Positions 1 to 8,614 of a DNA stretch of 64,000 bases are shown one piece after another. The position numbers were made by a program, and so were the translations under genes. Within the stretch, counting starts at the first letter, position 1. Every line of letters starts with the position of its first letter. The stretch spans positions 31,094 through 95,093 of the forward strand of contig CBDCWT010000004.1 in the NCBI GenBank assembly GCA_965223305.1, in the 5' to 3' direction. This DNA comes from CBDCWT01 sp965223305 (GTDB taxonomy: Bacteria; Planctomycetota; Planctomycetia; Pirellulales; Pirellulaceae). The notes under the pieces were generated by a model that was not told where the DNA came from, did not search any database, and worked only from the letters and a program-made list of their open reading frames with translations.

Positions 1-1426
1 GTTCCCCGGCAGAAACAACTTCACGGCCTTCGTAGCCTCGTACCATCTCGGCGATGTCGGGCGTCGCAGGAATCTCGACCCGTTGTGGTTCCTCAGTCGG
101 TATGAAGGTCCCTACAGTTCGGTTGTTCCTGCGCAAGTACTTGGCAGCGACTTCCTGGACATCGCTCGCGGTGACCTGCTCGATCCGATCGCGAAATAGA
201 AAGTACAACCGCCAGTCGCCCTGCGCCGCCCATTCGCTGAGCTGCACGGCAACACTGCTTGTATCGCTCAAGGAGCGCTCGCGCTGACTGAGAATTTGCT
301 GCTTCACCCGTTCGACTTCTTCGTCCGTGACCCCCTCAGTACCAATCCGCTCGATCTCCGAGACCATCGTGTCACGAAGATCATCCAGCGAGTCGCCCTC
401 ACGCGCCTCGGCCGTCATCATCATCAAGCCAGGATCGTGAAGAGAGTAAGACCAACCGACGATCTGCGAGGCTTTCTTGGTTTCCACAAGCGCTTTGTAC
501 AGCCTCCCGGCGGGCTCGGTGGCCAGAATGTAGCTCAATACTTCGACGGCCGCATACTCCGGGTGCGGACCGGACGGAATGTGGTAGGCGACGCCGACCA
601 TCTGAGTGTCGCCCACTCGTCTCAGTACGACCGTTCGCTCGCCGTCCTGTTCGGGTTCTTCGGTGTAAGTCCTGTCAAGTTGCCGTTCTGGAGCCGGGAT
701 CGTTCCGAAGTACTTTTGCACCAACTCGAGCGATTTGTCCTCGTCAAACTGCCCGGCAACGACGACCATCGCGTTGTCCGGCTGGTAAAAGCGACGATAG
801 AATTCACGCAAGTTAGTGATCGGCACGCGCTCGATGTCGCTGCGATTGCCAATCGTTGACTTGCCGTAGTTGTGCCACTCGTAGGCGACCGCCGTCATCC
901 GTTGTTGCAGAATACTCTGTACAGAGTTCTCACCGCGTTCGAACTCATTGCGAACGACGGTCATCTCCGATGCCAAGTCCTCAGCACGCACGAAGCTGTT
1001 CATCATGCGGTCCGCCTCGAGCCGGAGCGCGAATTCGAGGTTTTCGTCCGAAGCCGGCAGGGTCTCGTAGTAGTTGGTTCGGTCCAACCAGGTCGTGCCG
1101 TTGAACCGTGCACCACGTTCCTGGAGTACTTTGGGAACATTGGGATGCCCGGGGGTTCCTTTGAACAACATGTGCTCCAGCAAATGAGCCATTCCCGATT
1201 CGCCGTATCCCTCGTGCCGGGAACCCACAAAAACTGTTAGGTTCACAGTCACTGTCGGCCGGGACTGATCTGGGAACAGCAGCAGTCTCAGACCATTTTC
1301 GAACCGGTACTCGGTGATGCCTTCAATCGACGCGATTCTTTTCGGTTCCGTGGCAGACAACATGCAGACTGGGATCCCAAGTAGAAGAGTGATACAAAGG
1401 TAAGCCGGTAGTGAGCGGAAAGGCAT
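1..1426 (-). CDS. M16 (pitrilysin/insulinase-like) zinc peptidase, C-terminus beyond window
   Basis: The gene is cut by the left window edge, so about 475 N-terminal codons are present and the frame is open throughout. The chosen ATG (codon at 1424-1426) gives a hydrophobic signal-like segment at residues 8-24, consistent with a periplasmic or surface enzyme. The inverted zinc motif HLLEH lies at residues 81-85, the hallmark of M16 peptidases, which cleave short unfolded peptides. YGKSTIGNRSDI (residues 187-198) and a VVAG strand after it match the rest of the first M16 half. The sequence then enters the inactive-half linker region. Planctomycete members often carry two M16 halves totalling roughly 900 residues, so about half is probably missing here. 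Family assignment is firm; substrate is unknown. Confidence 0.9.
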   Translation of the reverse strand, partial: MPFRSLPAYLCITLLLGIPVCMLSATEPKRIASIEGITEYRFENGLRLLLFPDQSRPTVTVNLTVFVGSRHEGYGESGMAHLLEHMLFKGTPGHPNVPKVLQERGARFNGTTWLDRTNYYETLPASDENLEFALRLEADRMMNSFVRAEDLASEMTVVRNEFERGENSVQSILQQRMTAVAYEWHNYGKSTIGNRSDIERVPITNLREFYRRFYQPDNAMVVVAGQFDEDKSLELVQKYFGTIPAPERQLDRTYTEEPEQDGERTVVLRRVGDTQMVGVAYHIPSGPHPEYAAVEVLSYILATEPAGRLYKALVETKKASQIVGWSYSLHDPGLMMMTAEAREGDSLDDLRDTMVSEIERIGTEGVTDEEVERVKQQILSQRERSLSDTSSVAVQLSEWAAQGDWRLYFLFRDRIEQVTASDVQEVAAKYLRRNNRTVGTFIPTEEPQRVEIPATPDIAEMVRGYEGREVVSAGE

Positions 1427-1631
1427 CACACGCCTCGTTTCAAAATGCGGGCACTTGCGCCGTGATCGGTGACGAGGAAAGTGCCCAACGGGTCAAGTTT
1501 GGATCAGAAGATGTCTCACGGACACCGACAAAGCCTCTCAGAAACTATCCGTACGTTTGCTGGCTGGAGCCGAACCCGGGGTGGCGGTTTCGGCCCGAAC
1601 GCTGCCCTCAGGACCGATAGGAACCGCGTCA

Positions 1632-3131
1632 ATGATTAAGAGTGTCAGGCCAAAAGTCAATTGCACACGGCTGGGGCCCAGCTCGGCCGACCGACAGTAT
1701 ACCACTCCGCGTTTGCAAGGCAGTCGGTCACGCGAGACCGAGCCGCCGGCCACCAGAGCGCCGCGATCACCGTGGCTGCGCAATGGTGCCCGCGGCTGGA
1801 TGACGGTCGCCCTGCTGCTGCCCAGCTTCGCTGCAGGGCAGCAAGCAGTCGACAGACCGCCGAACATTGTGCTCATCATGGCAGATGACATGGGGTACGA
1901 GTGCCTTGGATCCAACGGATCGACCTACCAGACCCCGCATCTTGACCGCTTGGCTGCAGGCGGGATCCGCTTCACACATTGCTACTCGCAGCCGCTATGT
2001 ACTCCGTCTCGAGTCAAGATCATGACGGGAAAGTACAATCATCGCAACTATATCGAGTTCGGGTATCTGGACCCCGCGGAACGTACCTTCGGTCATCTGC
2101 TTCAAGAAGCTGGCTACCGAACTTGCATCGCTGGCAAATGGCAGCTGAATGGGCTCAGCTATGACCTTCCTGGCAATCAAGATGGAAACCGGCCATTCGC
2201 TGCCGGCTTCCAGGCCAGCTGCCTCTGGCAAGTCACCAAGATGCGCAAGGTGGGCGAACGCTATGCCGATCCACTGATTGAACGCAACGGAAAGTTGCTG
2301 CCCCCGCAACGGGGCGAGTACGGCCCACAACTGTTCGCCGATTTTGTCTGCGAGTTCATCGAAGAGCATCGTGAAAGCCCTTTCTTCGTTTACTATCCAA
2401 TGGTGCTGACTCACGATCCATTCGTACCGACACCCGACTCGCCGGAGTGGAAATCGGGTAATCGCCAGCGCAGTCACAAGCGGTTTTTCGCCGAAATGGT
2501 CTCCTATGCCGACAAGCTGGTCGGCCAGATCGAGCGGAAACTGATCTCCTTAGGCCTAGAGACGAACACGCTACTGCTGTTCACTGCAGACAACGGCACG
2601 AAGATCGGCATCTCGACCCCCATGCAGGATGGCACGATTGTGGCAGGAGGGAAGGGCACCACACCCAACGCCGGCACACACGTGCCGCTGGTCGCATCCT
2701 GGCCTGGGACGGCGCCCCGGGGGATCGTCAACACGGACCTCATCGACTTTTCCGACTTCTTTGCGACGTTGGCCGACATCGTCGACCAACCGACTCAGGC
2801 GGCGGAAACTGACGGGCGCAGCTTTCTCCCGCAGCTGCGCGGTAAAGAAGGCACTCCGCGACAGTTCACGTTTTGCCACTATGAGCCGCGTTGGGGCCGG
2901 CTCGACAAACACCGAGGTCGCTTTGTCCGCGACCAAAACTACAAACTCTACTTAGACGGGCGACTCTACAACGTCCCCGCAGACGTGTTGGAAGAAAACG
3001 CCCTTCGACCGGAACAGGTCGACGCGCAGCGGGCCCGGGAGCGGCTTCAGCCGATACTCGACGCAATGCCAGCTTGGAATCCGCGTCCTCGTATCGACGC
3101 CTCCCCGACACCAGCGGCGGCATCCTTATAG
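1632..3131 (+). CDS. Sulfatase (arylsulfatase family, formylglycine type)
   Basis: This is a secreted sulfate-ester hydrolase of the alkaline phosphatase superfamily. The start of the domain reads PPNIVLIMADDMGYE, with the metal-binding Asp pair. CTPSR at 1998-2012 is the C-x-P-S-R motif whose Cys is matured to formylglycine. TADNGT and a C-terminal block ending in a DGRLYN-type segment complete the fold. The start is uncertain: ATG 1632 has an AGGA 8 bases upstream, whereas ATG 1800 begins directly at the hydrophobic MTVALLLPSFAAG. The 56 codons between them look unconserved. Planctomycetes encode many such sulfatases for algal sulfated polysaccharides; the substrate cannot be read from sequence. 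Confidence 0.9.
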   Translation: MIKSVRPKVNCTRLGPSSADRQYTTPRLQGSRSRETEPPATRAPRSPWLRNGARGWMTVALLLPSFAAGQQAVDRPPNIVLIMADDMGYECLGSNGSTYQTPHLDRLAAGGIRFTHCYSQPLCTPSRVKIMTGKYNHRNYIEFGYLDPAERTFGHLLQEAGYRTCIAGKWQLNGLSYDLPGNQDGNRPFAAGFQASCLWQVTKMRKVGERYADPLIERNGKLLPPQRGEYGPQLFADFVCEFIEEHRESPFFVYYPMVLTHDPFVPTPDSPEWKSGNRQRSHKRFFAEMVSYADKLVGQIERKLISLGLETNTLLLFTADNGTKIGISTPMQDGTIVAGGKGTTPNAGTHVPLVASWPGTAPRGIVNTDLIDFSDFFATLADIVDQPTQAAETDGRSFLPQLRGKEGTPRQFTFCHYEPRWGRLDKHRGRFVRDQNYKLYLDGRLYNVPADVLEENALRPEQVDAQRARERLQPILDAMPAWNPRPRIDASPTPAAASL

Positions 3132-3156
3132 CGCAACGTAGGCGTGCGTTACGCGA

Positions 3157-3328
3157 ATCGAAAGCGCGAAGCCGACGCTTCGGGTTCCGATTTGGTACAC
3201 CAACCTCCCCTCGCTGACGCGGTTAGATGTTGCGCTTTCGGCTCAATCGTAAGCGCGAAGCGTAAGCGAGGGAATGACCTTGCGTTGGTACACCAACTCC
3301 CCCTCGCTGACGCTTCGGGTTACGAAAC
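3157..3328. repeat. Two copies of an interspersed GC-rich repeat
   Basis: The 326-base spacer between the sulfatase and the amidohydrolase holds two related copies. Both contain GGTACACCAAC, then a CTCCCC run and CTCGCTGACGC, and both are preceded by AAGCGCGAAGC. The second copy (from about 3243) is longer and carries GCGTAAGCGAGGG, which partly pairs with the downstream CCCTCGCTGACGC. No gene is seen in the spacer. Confidence 0.7.
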
Positions 3329-3457
3329 ACACGGTGAATTCGCTATCTTGTGCCTGCAGGAAGGCAAAAAAACGCAACTTCCAAACCGATACTTCAGGCT
3401 ACGAGCAACACGGATGATGTTCTTCCTCCTCAATCACCACAACTATAGGAAAACCGA

Positions 3458-4894
3458 ATGTACTGCCACCGCCGATTGCGGACCGCCGGCCGCTCGAATT
3501 GCTGCACTCCGAGAAGCTGGAAGGGCGGTGGGTTGTCGCTGCCAGCGTTGGTCCTCTCCGCAGCGCTGGTCACGCTGGGCGCCTGCACCGTAGCCGCTGC
3601 GGATATCAAGCAGACCGACCTGTTTCGTAGGATTAAGACCGCCATCGAAGCGATGCCGGCGATCAGCACTCACGACCACCTCAACACCTTCGACGCGCTG
3701 CCGGGACGCGTCGACACCGAACGCGGACATGGAATGACACTGCCCAGCCTCTGGGCTGCGTCCTATTACAACTGGATTCATCGCTTGTCACGCTGGCCGA
3801 GTTCAGGAAGCTTTGACGATTGGTGGGAACGAGGTCAATTTACGTTCCGCGACGCGCGCGCGACGAGCTTCTATCGGTATATGCTCCCCGCCTTCCAGGA
3901 CCTCTACGGAGTGGACTTTGACACGATTAACAAGGAGCAAGCACGGGATCTGAACGAACAGATCTTTGACAACTACCGCGATCCGAAGTGGATCGAGGAA
4001 GTGGTCATCGATCGCGCCAACATCGAGCTGATGTTTGTGGACCCCTTTTGGGCCCGGCTGAAGATCGAACGCAACTACAAGTTCGCCGTGCCAGTGCTGA
4101 ACGTTTCCCGGCTGATCGAAGCCAGCCATCCAGACCGCTGCCAAAATCCCCTGGACGGTCCCTACTACTACGCCGACGCGTGGGAGATGGAGATCGACAC
4201 GTTCGATCAGTTCTTGGCAGTTGTCGACGAGATCTTCAAGCGGGCCCGGGCCGCAGATGCCATCTGTCTCAAATCGACGCAAGCCTACGAACGATCGTTA
4301 CGTTACGAACAGGTTTCGCGGGAGCGAGCCGCCGCGGCCTACGGCAAGCTGCCTCAAAACGTGACCGCCCAGCAGCAGCGGGACTTCGAAGATTTTATGT
4401 TTTGGCACATCTGTCAGCTGAGTGTCAGGTATGACCTACCGTTCCAGATCCATACTGGGCAAGCCCGCATCCAGGGCTCCAATCCGATGTTGCTTGTCGA
4501 TGCGATTGCCGCGAACCCACAAACGAAGTTCATCCTCTTTCACGGCGGTTATCCCTGGATTGGTGAAACTGGAGTCATCGCCATGCGTCACCAAAACGTC
4601 TGGATCGACTCGACCTGGCTTCCCACGCTCAGCTACAGCATGGCGAAGCGGGCATTCCAAGAATGGCTCGAGTGTGTGCCCTCGAACCGCATCATGTGGG
4701 GCGCCGATTCGGTTCTGCCGGAAGGCATTTACGGAGCTACCGTGTTCACGAGGGAGTGCTTGGCTGAGGCGCTCGCCGAAAAAGTCGAGCGAGGCGAGCT
4801 ACGCGAAGAACACGCGATTTTCATTGGGCGCCAAATCATGCGCGGTAATGCATTGGAGCTCTTCCCACGGCTGCAGCGCATGCTGTGGCGATAA
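3458..4894 (+). CDS. Amidohydrolase-superfamily protein (amidohydrolase_2 type), secreted
   Basis: The protein has 478 residues. A basic N-terminal stretch followed by a hydrophobic segment (about residues 26-47, ending ALVTLGACTVAAA) looks like a signal peptide. The H-x-H metal motif is THDHL at 71-75. Later, FILFHGGYPWIGE and the GADSVLPE segment supply the His and Asp expected at strands 6-8 of the TIM barrel. Length and layout are compatible with uronate-isomerase-like or decarboxylase-like members of this group. It lies 326 bases after the sulfatase on the same strand, so a shared role in polysaccharide use is possible but unproven. The substrate is not identifiable. Confidence 0.82.
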   Translation: MYCHRRLRTAGRSNCCTPRSWKGGGLSLPALVLSAALVTLGACTVAAADIKQTDLFRRIKTAIEAMPAISTHDHLNTFDALPGRVDTERGHGMTLPSLWAASYYNWIHRLSRWPSSGSFDDWWERGQFTFRDARATSFYRYMLPAFQDLYGVDFDTINKEQARDLNEQIFDNYRDPKWIEEVVIDRANIELMFVDPFWARLKIERNYKFAVPVLNVSRLIEASHPDRCQNPLDGPYYYADAWEMEIDTFDQFLAVVDEIFKRARAADAICLKSTQAYERSLRYEQVSRERAAAAYGKLPQNVTAQQQRDFEDFMFWHICQLSVRYDLPFQIHTGQARIQGSNPMLLVDAIAANPQTKFILFHGGYPWIGETGVIAMRHQNVWIDSTWLPTLSYSMAKRAFQEWLECVPSNRIMWGADSVLPEGIYGATVFTRECLAEALAEKVERGELREEHAIFIGRQIMRGNALELFPRLQRMLWR

Positions 4895-4896
4895 AC

Positions 4897-7104
4897 TCAC
4901 GAATCGTGCTGGCGATGCGGCGCAAGGTCCGGCTGGTTCATCCCGGCCAACCGCTTCTTGAGTTCCTGCACCAGCTGCTGTTGCCCCGATCCAGCAGCTA
5001 CTTCGATCGCTGTTAGGTAGCGAGTTCGCGACTCCTCAGTTCTCCCCAACGAGGCGAGCAACTGCGCCAGGTCCGCATGAACGAAAGGGTCGCCCGGATT
5101 GAGTTGCAGCGCCTGCTCGTAGGACTCGATCGCCTCATCGTATGAACCTTGCCGAGTTTGCAACAAAGCCCACGCTGCAGGCACCGCGGCGTCCTGCGGC
5201 AACAAACGGCCGGCCCGATGCAGACAGGTGGCAGCACGTTCGAACCGGCCGCAGCCAACCAGCGCCCGCGAGTAGTTCAACAGCACGCTCGGAGAATACG
5301 GTGTTGCCGCTAAAGCTCTCTCGAATAGCCCTAGCGCCTCGGCTGGGCGGCGTTGGGCCGACAGCACCACGGCGAGATGGTGATTCACCTCATGACTATG
5401 TGGCACACATTCCAAGACGGTCCGCCACTGCCGCTCGGCGGCCGGCAGATCGTGGGCGTAGCGGAACAGCATCGACGCGTAGCGATCGCGCAACGTCCAA
5501 TCCGCCGGATCCAGGTCAAGCGCGGAGGTGTGAATGGAGAGCGACTCTGCGAGAGCGGCTCCTGACGTGTGCTGCCGCAGGCTGCGCAGCTCGTCACGCA
5601 GGCGTTCGCGCTCCTGGCGGTGAAAACTGGAAGTGAAGGGGGGCCGACCCGCGACGGTCAATACCGTCTCGAGCGACTCGCGTTCTTCTAAGGCCGAAAA
5701 AGCCAAGCCGCGTTTCATCTCCGACTCGGAGATGATCGATCCGCCAGGTTGCGCGATCGCGCGGCAACTCGGCAGCACGCGACCGACCTTCTCCAGCAGC
5801 GAAGTCGCGACGAGGTAGTTGCCACGAAATCGAAGGTGAACGTGTTCGTAGAACAAAGACTGGCCTGGGACGCCTCGGTCGCTGTGCTGCCGAAGTACCT
5901 GTTCGATGTCCACCAGATGGACGTGATCCAGTTCGGCGGCGATCGAACGAATGATCGAGTTGATGCGGCGGTCGGCCCGAAACCGCAACGTGTCCTGGTC
6001 CCGCGCTCGCGCGAACAGGTCGCGCGCCCGGCGGAAGTGCTCGAGATGCCAGCAGCAAATCGCGCGGCGAAAAGTCAGTTCGGCGAACTGACCGTCGATC
6101 GCCGCAGCCGTATCAAACGCCTCCAAAGCCGCGGCCCACTTTTCAACCGCCTGCAACGCTACGCCTCGTTGGAACTGTTCCGCCCACGGCGCCTGATCCG
6201 ATTCTGAAAATCCCGGCCGATGTGCTGATGCAAACGGTGCGCAATCTCGCTCATTCACACCCACCGTGCAGAGAATAACCGGAGCTCCGCTGCGCGCGCC
6301 CGCCGCGCAAATGTCGCGGAGATTCTGCGCGAAGTGCCCATACATGATCTCCAACCGCGGATCGCCTGCCGGCACCTGGTTTTCGAGAAACATCTCCATG
6401 CCGCCCCATTGCTTCGTGTGTCCGCCACGGGCACGTGCGGCGGTCCGCAGCAAACCGTGCAACAGCTGGCCGCAACGTGTCGACCGGACAGCCAGACTGG
6501 CGTGGATCAGACTGCGGTTTCCCGCCAGCGGAGAGAAAACTGTCCCAGGCCCGAAGGGACCAACCACTTCGTTGTTGCCGAGGTATACCACCAACAAATC
6601 CGGCTCGAGACGCACGCAATCCCAGGCTATCTCGCGGACAACGTGGGAGTTGATCGCGGTGATGGCGGTGTTCACCACTTGGAATCTCGTGCCGGCTCCA
6701 GCAGCCTCAGACGCCAGCAGCAGTTGCTCGAGTTGTCGCGCCATCCCAAATGCGGGTTGGGGAAAACCTCGCGCAGCCGAACCTCCCAAGAGTAAAACCC
6801 GGCAATCTTGCTGCGGCTTGTCAGCCGGCAAGTTGAAAGGAATTCCCGCACGCGCCAACTCGGGACCGAAGTACTTGTTCGCAAACCCGGGGTTACTCAG
6901 AACACGCCGCGCACCTGCCAACTTAGTCGGTACACAGAAGGCGGCCGGCTGGCCGTATCCGGCGATCCAGAGGACCAGCTCCGTCAGCAGCAAACAGCTG
7001 ACTGGCCCACCGATGAGCGCCGCCATCCGAAAGAGCCAGAGTCTGCTCTGGCGGATCCGTCGCAGGCAGCTGCTAGTCAGTCCGCTAACCCGAAGAAGTC
7101 CCAT
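4897..7104 (-). CDS. Membrane-anchored SGNH-hydrolase-like protein with TPR tail
   Basis: The protein has 735 residues. A basic N-terminus precedes one membrane helix at about 27-48. An SGNH/GDSL-type domain follows: LLLGGSAA with candidate nucleophile Ser109, VVNTAI for the oxyanion region, YLGNNE at 174-179, and a late YEHVHLRF that could supply the catalytic His. From about residue 500 to the end there are tetratricopeptide repeats, for example the 34-residue units containing AEALGLFERALAATPYSP and YDEAIESYEQALQLNPGDP. The arrangement suggests an esterase or acetyl-transfer-like enzyme tethered to the membrane and docked through TPRs. It converges with the amidohydrolase, leaving two bases between the stop codons. 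Confidence 0.78.
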   Translation of the reverse strand: MGLLRVSGLTSSCLRRIRQSRLWLFRMAALIGGPVSCLLLTELVLWIAGYGQPAAFCVPTKLAGARRVLSNPGFANKYFGPELARAGIPFNLPADKPQQDCRVLLLGGSAARGFPQPAFGMARQLEQLLLASEAAGAGTRFQVVNTAITAINSHVVREIAWDCVRLEPDLLVVYLGNNEVVGPFGPGTVFSPLAGNRSLIHASLAVRSTRCGQLLHGLLRTAARARGGHTKQWGGMEMFLENQVPAGDPRLEIMYGHFAQNLRDICAAGARSGAPVILCTVGVNERDCAPFASAHRPGFSESDQAPWAEQFQRGVALQAVEKWAAALEAFDTAAAIDGQFAELTFRRAICCWHLEHFRRARDLFARARDQDTLRFRADRRINSIIRSIAAELDHVHLVDIEQVLRQHSDRGVPGQSLFYEHVHLRFRGNYLVATSLLEKVGRVLPSCRAIAQPGGSIISESEMKRGLAFSALEERESLETVLTVAGRPPFTSSFHRQERERLRDELRSLRQHTSGAALAESLSIHTSALDLDPADWTLRDRYASMLFRYAHDLPAAERQWRTVLECVPHSHEVNHHLAVVLSAQRRPAEALGLFERALAATPYSPSVLLNYSRALVGCGRFERAATCLHRAGRLLPQDAAVPAAWALLQTRQGSYDEAIESYEQALQLNPGDPFVHADLAQLLASLGRTEESRTRYLTAIEVAAGSGQQQLVQELKKRLAGMNQPDLAPHRQHDS

Positions 7105-7202
7105 CTCGCCCGACCATACTCCCTGCTGAAGCGACGTTGGCTTGGTTCGTACTCCCTGAAAATCGGCACGGTGGGGAGCGGCCGGAAAAGAAAGATTACC
7201 CG

Positions 7203-7259
7203 TAACCGGCTAACTCGTGGCGAACGCTAACGATGAGGTGAAAAACGCCGGTTAGCTCG
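7203..7259. repeat. Short inverted repeat in the 7105-7404 spacer
   Basis: TAACCGGC at 7203-7210 pairs exactly with GCCGGTTA at 7247-7254, and each arm is followed by a similar AACTCG/AGCTCG stretch. The element sits between two divergently transcribed genes, so it could be a small interspersed repeat or a regulatory site. Nothing else recognisable is in this 300-base spacer. Confidence 0.4.
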
Positions 7260-7404
7260 ACTGGACGGTCTGAGCCGATTCTGACAGCTGTACCGAGTTC
7301 AGCGGGAGAGCGTAGGTTTTCTTTCGAGCTAGACAGATAAATTGCCATGATCATACTGGCAAATAGTCAGCTGTTGACCACTCGCGGCTCAGAAGAAGCA
7401 GAGC

Positions 7405-8253
7405 ATGAAGAAAATCGAGCGAAGAAGTAACCTGTCGTATGCTGAGTTTGTCCAGGAATATGCCCTGCCGCAGCGGCCGGTGATCATCAGCGACGCGGCA
7501 AGGCACTGGGAATCCGCACGACGGTGGACTCCCACCATGTTCAAGGAACGGTTCGGCACGCGCGAATTCCGGATTGCCGGGAAGCGACAGCAGCTCGCCG
7601 AGTTCATCGATCGGGTCGTGGAATCGACCGATTCCGACCCGGCGCCCTACTTCCACAATGTGGAGATTGTGAGCCGATTTCCTGAATTACTGCCCGAAGT
7701 ACCGCACTTCGAGTACGCGCAGCCGGACCGCGTCAACAGCCGGCTGCTACCTCGCCGACTCATGAAAACCGGTTGGTATGAACTGTTTATTGGAGGTGCC
7801 GGCGGTCAGTTTCCGGACCTGCACACAGACTTCCGCGGCGTGTTCTCCCTGCTGACCCAACTGCATGGAGACAAAGAATGTGTGTTCTTCTCTCCTGACC
7901 AGACGCGGCTGCTTTATCCGCGGGAAGACAACCGCCGCCGATCGCCGGTCGATCCCTTCTCGCCAGACTTGGAACGGTTCCCACTGTTCTCACAGGCTCA
8001 ACCTCTGCGCTGCGTTGTCAAGCAGGGCGAGTCACTCTTTGTACCACCAGACTGGTGGCATACGACGCGCATGCAAGGGCCGTCGATCTCAGTGGTATCG
8101 AGCCACCTGACGTCGTCGAACTGGTGGAACTTCGTCCGCGACGAGTTCCGCAGGCGCGAGAAGCTGACAGCCATTCCCATCTGCGCCTACCTGGTCGCAG
8201 TGGGGATCCTGTTGAGCGTACGCGAACGGTGCACGTTCGCCTCACCATCGTAG
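7405..8253 (+). CDS. JmjC/cupin_8-type Fe(II)/2-oxoglutarate oxygenase
   Basis: The protein has 282 residues and no signal peptide, so it is probably cytoplasmic. It has the cupin_8 layout: an N-terminal QRPVIISDAARHW segment, HTD at 140-142 as the first two iron ligands, and WWHTT with His219 as the third. FVPPDWWH is typical of FIH-like hydroxylases and small-molecule or protein hydroxylases. A C-terminal hydrophobic stretch (ICAYLVAVGILLSV) is unusual and could be a membrane tail. The stop codon TAG lies within the first copy of a palindromic repeat. The hydroxylation target is unknown. Confidence 0.82.
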   Translation: MKKIERRSNLSYAEFVQEYALPQRPVIISDAARHWESARRWTPTMFKERFGTREFRIAGKRQQLAEFIDRVVESTDSDPAPYFHNVEIVSRFPELLPEVPHFEYAQPDRVNSRLLPRRLMKTGWYELFIGGAGGQFPDLHTDFRGVFSLLTQLHGDKECVFFSPDQTRLLYPREDNRRRSPVDPFSPDLERFPLFSQAQPLRCVVKQGESLFVPPDWWHTTRMQGPSISVVSSHLTSSNWWNFVRDEFRRREKLTAIPICAYLVAVGILLSVRERCTFASPS

Positions 8254-8328
8254 CAGGCACTCCGCGTGCCGTGGCGCCAGAGACGTATTTTGCTTGAAAG
8301 GTGGACGGCACACGGAGTGTGCCTACTA
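8250..8328. repeat. Inverted pair of GTAGCAGG palindromic repeats
   Basis: A forward copy (8250-8275, core GGCACTCCGCGTGCC) and an inverted copy (8303-8328, core GGCACACGGAGTGTGCC) are separated by 27 bases, forming a larger potential hairpin. The left copy contains the stop codon of the oxygenase gene, and the right copy touches the 3' end of the small reverse-strand gene. The pair could act as a bidirectional terminator between these convergent genes. Confidence 0.75.
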
Positions 8329-8553
8329 CTTTGCGTCCCGCTCATGCCCTTCGGCCAGCGGCTCCAGCGAGACAATCAGCAGAGGCTCCAGAAACTTCGT
8401 AGCACTCTCCTCGTCAGTGACAATCACGATGCGTTGGTTTAGCGCAACGAACTCTGGATGCTTTACTGGTACCCGCCGACCATCGGCCAAGCACAGTTCG
8501 AACTGGCGGAACGGCTGCCGGGTTAGAGCACTCCGAATCGAGTTTAGATCCAT
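8326..8553 (-). CDS. Small conserved protein, paralogue of the gene at 38955
   Basis: The protein has 75 residues. I do not recognise a named family, but it is clearly related to the protein at 38955-39179: both begin with a short helix ending in QPF, then a PF-x-F segment, then DGRRVPVKHPEF here against NGQAFEIRHPEM there, followed by a strand ending in IVIVTD or LIISCAD. The second copy argues that this is a true gene and not a chance frame. Such small proteins are usually cytoplasmic and of unknown role. It ends inside the repeat pair. Confidence 0.65.
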   Translation of the reverse strand: MDLNSIRSALTRQPFRQFELCLADGRRVPVKHPEFVALNQRIVIVTDEESATKFLEPLLIVSLEPLAEGHERDAK

Positions 8554-8614
8554 ACTTCTCCCTCCGGCATCATTTTAGCGCGAACTCCAACCGCGGCAAA
8601 TTTGAAACACCGTT

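Noticed and set aside
296..859. 187-codon forward frame
   Set aside because: Antisense to the M16 peptidase, whose frame is continuous and carries family motifs.
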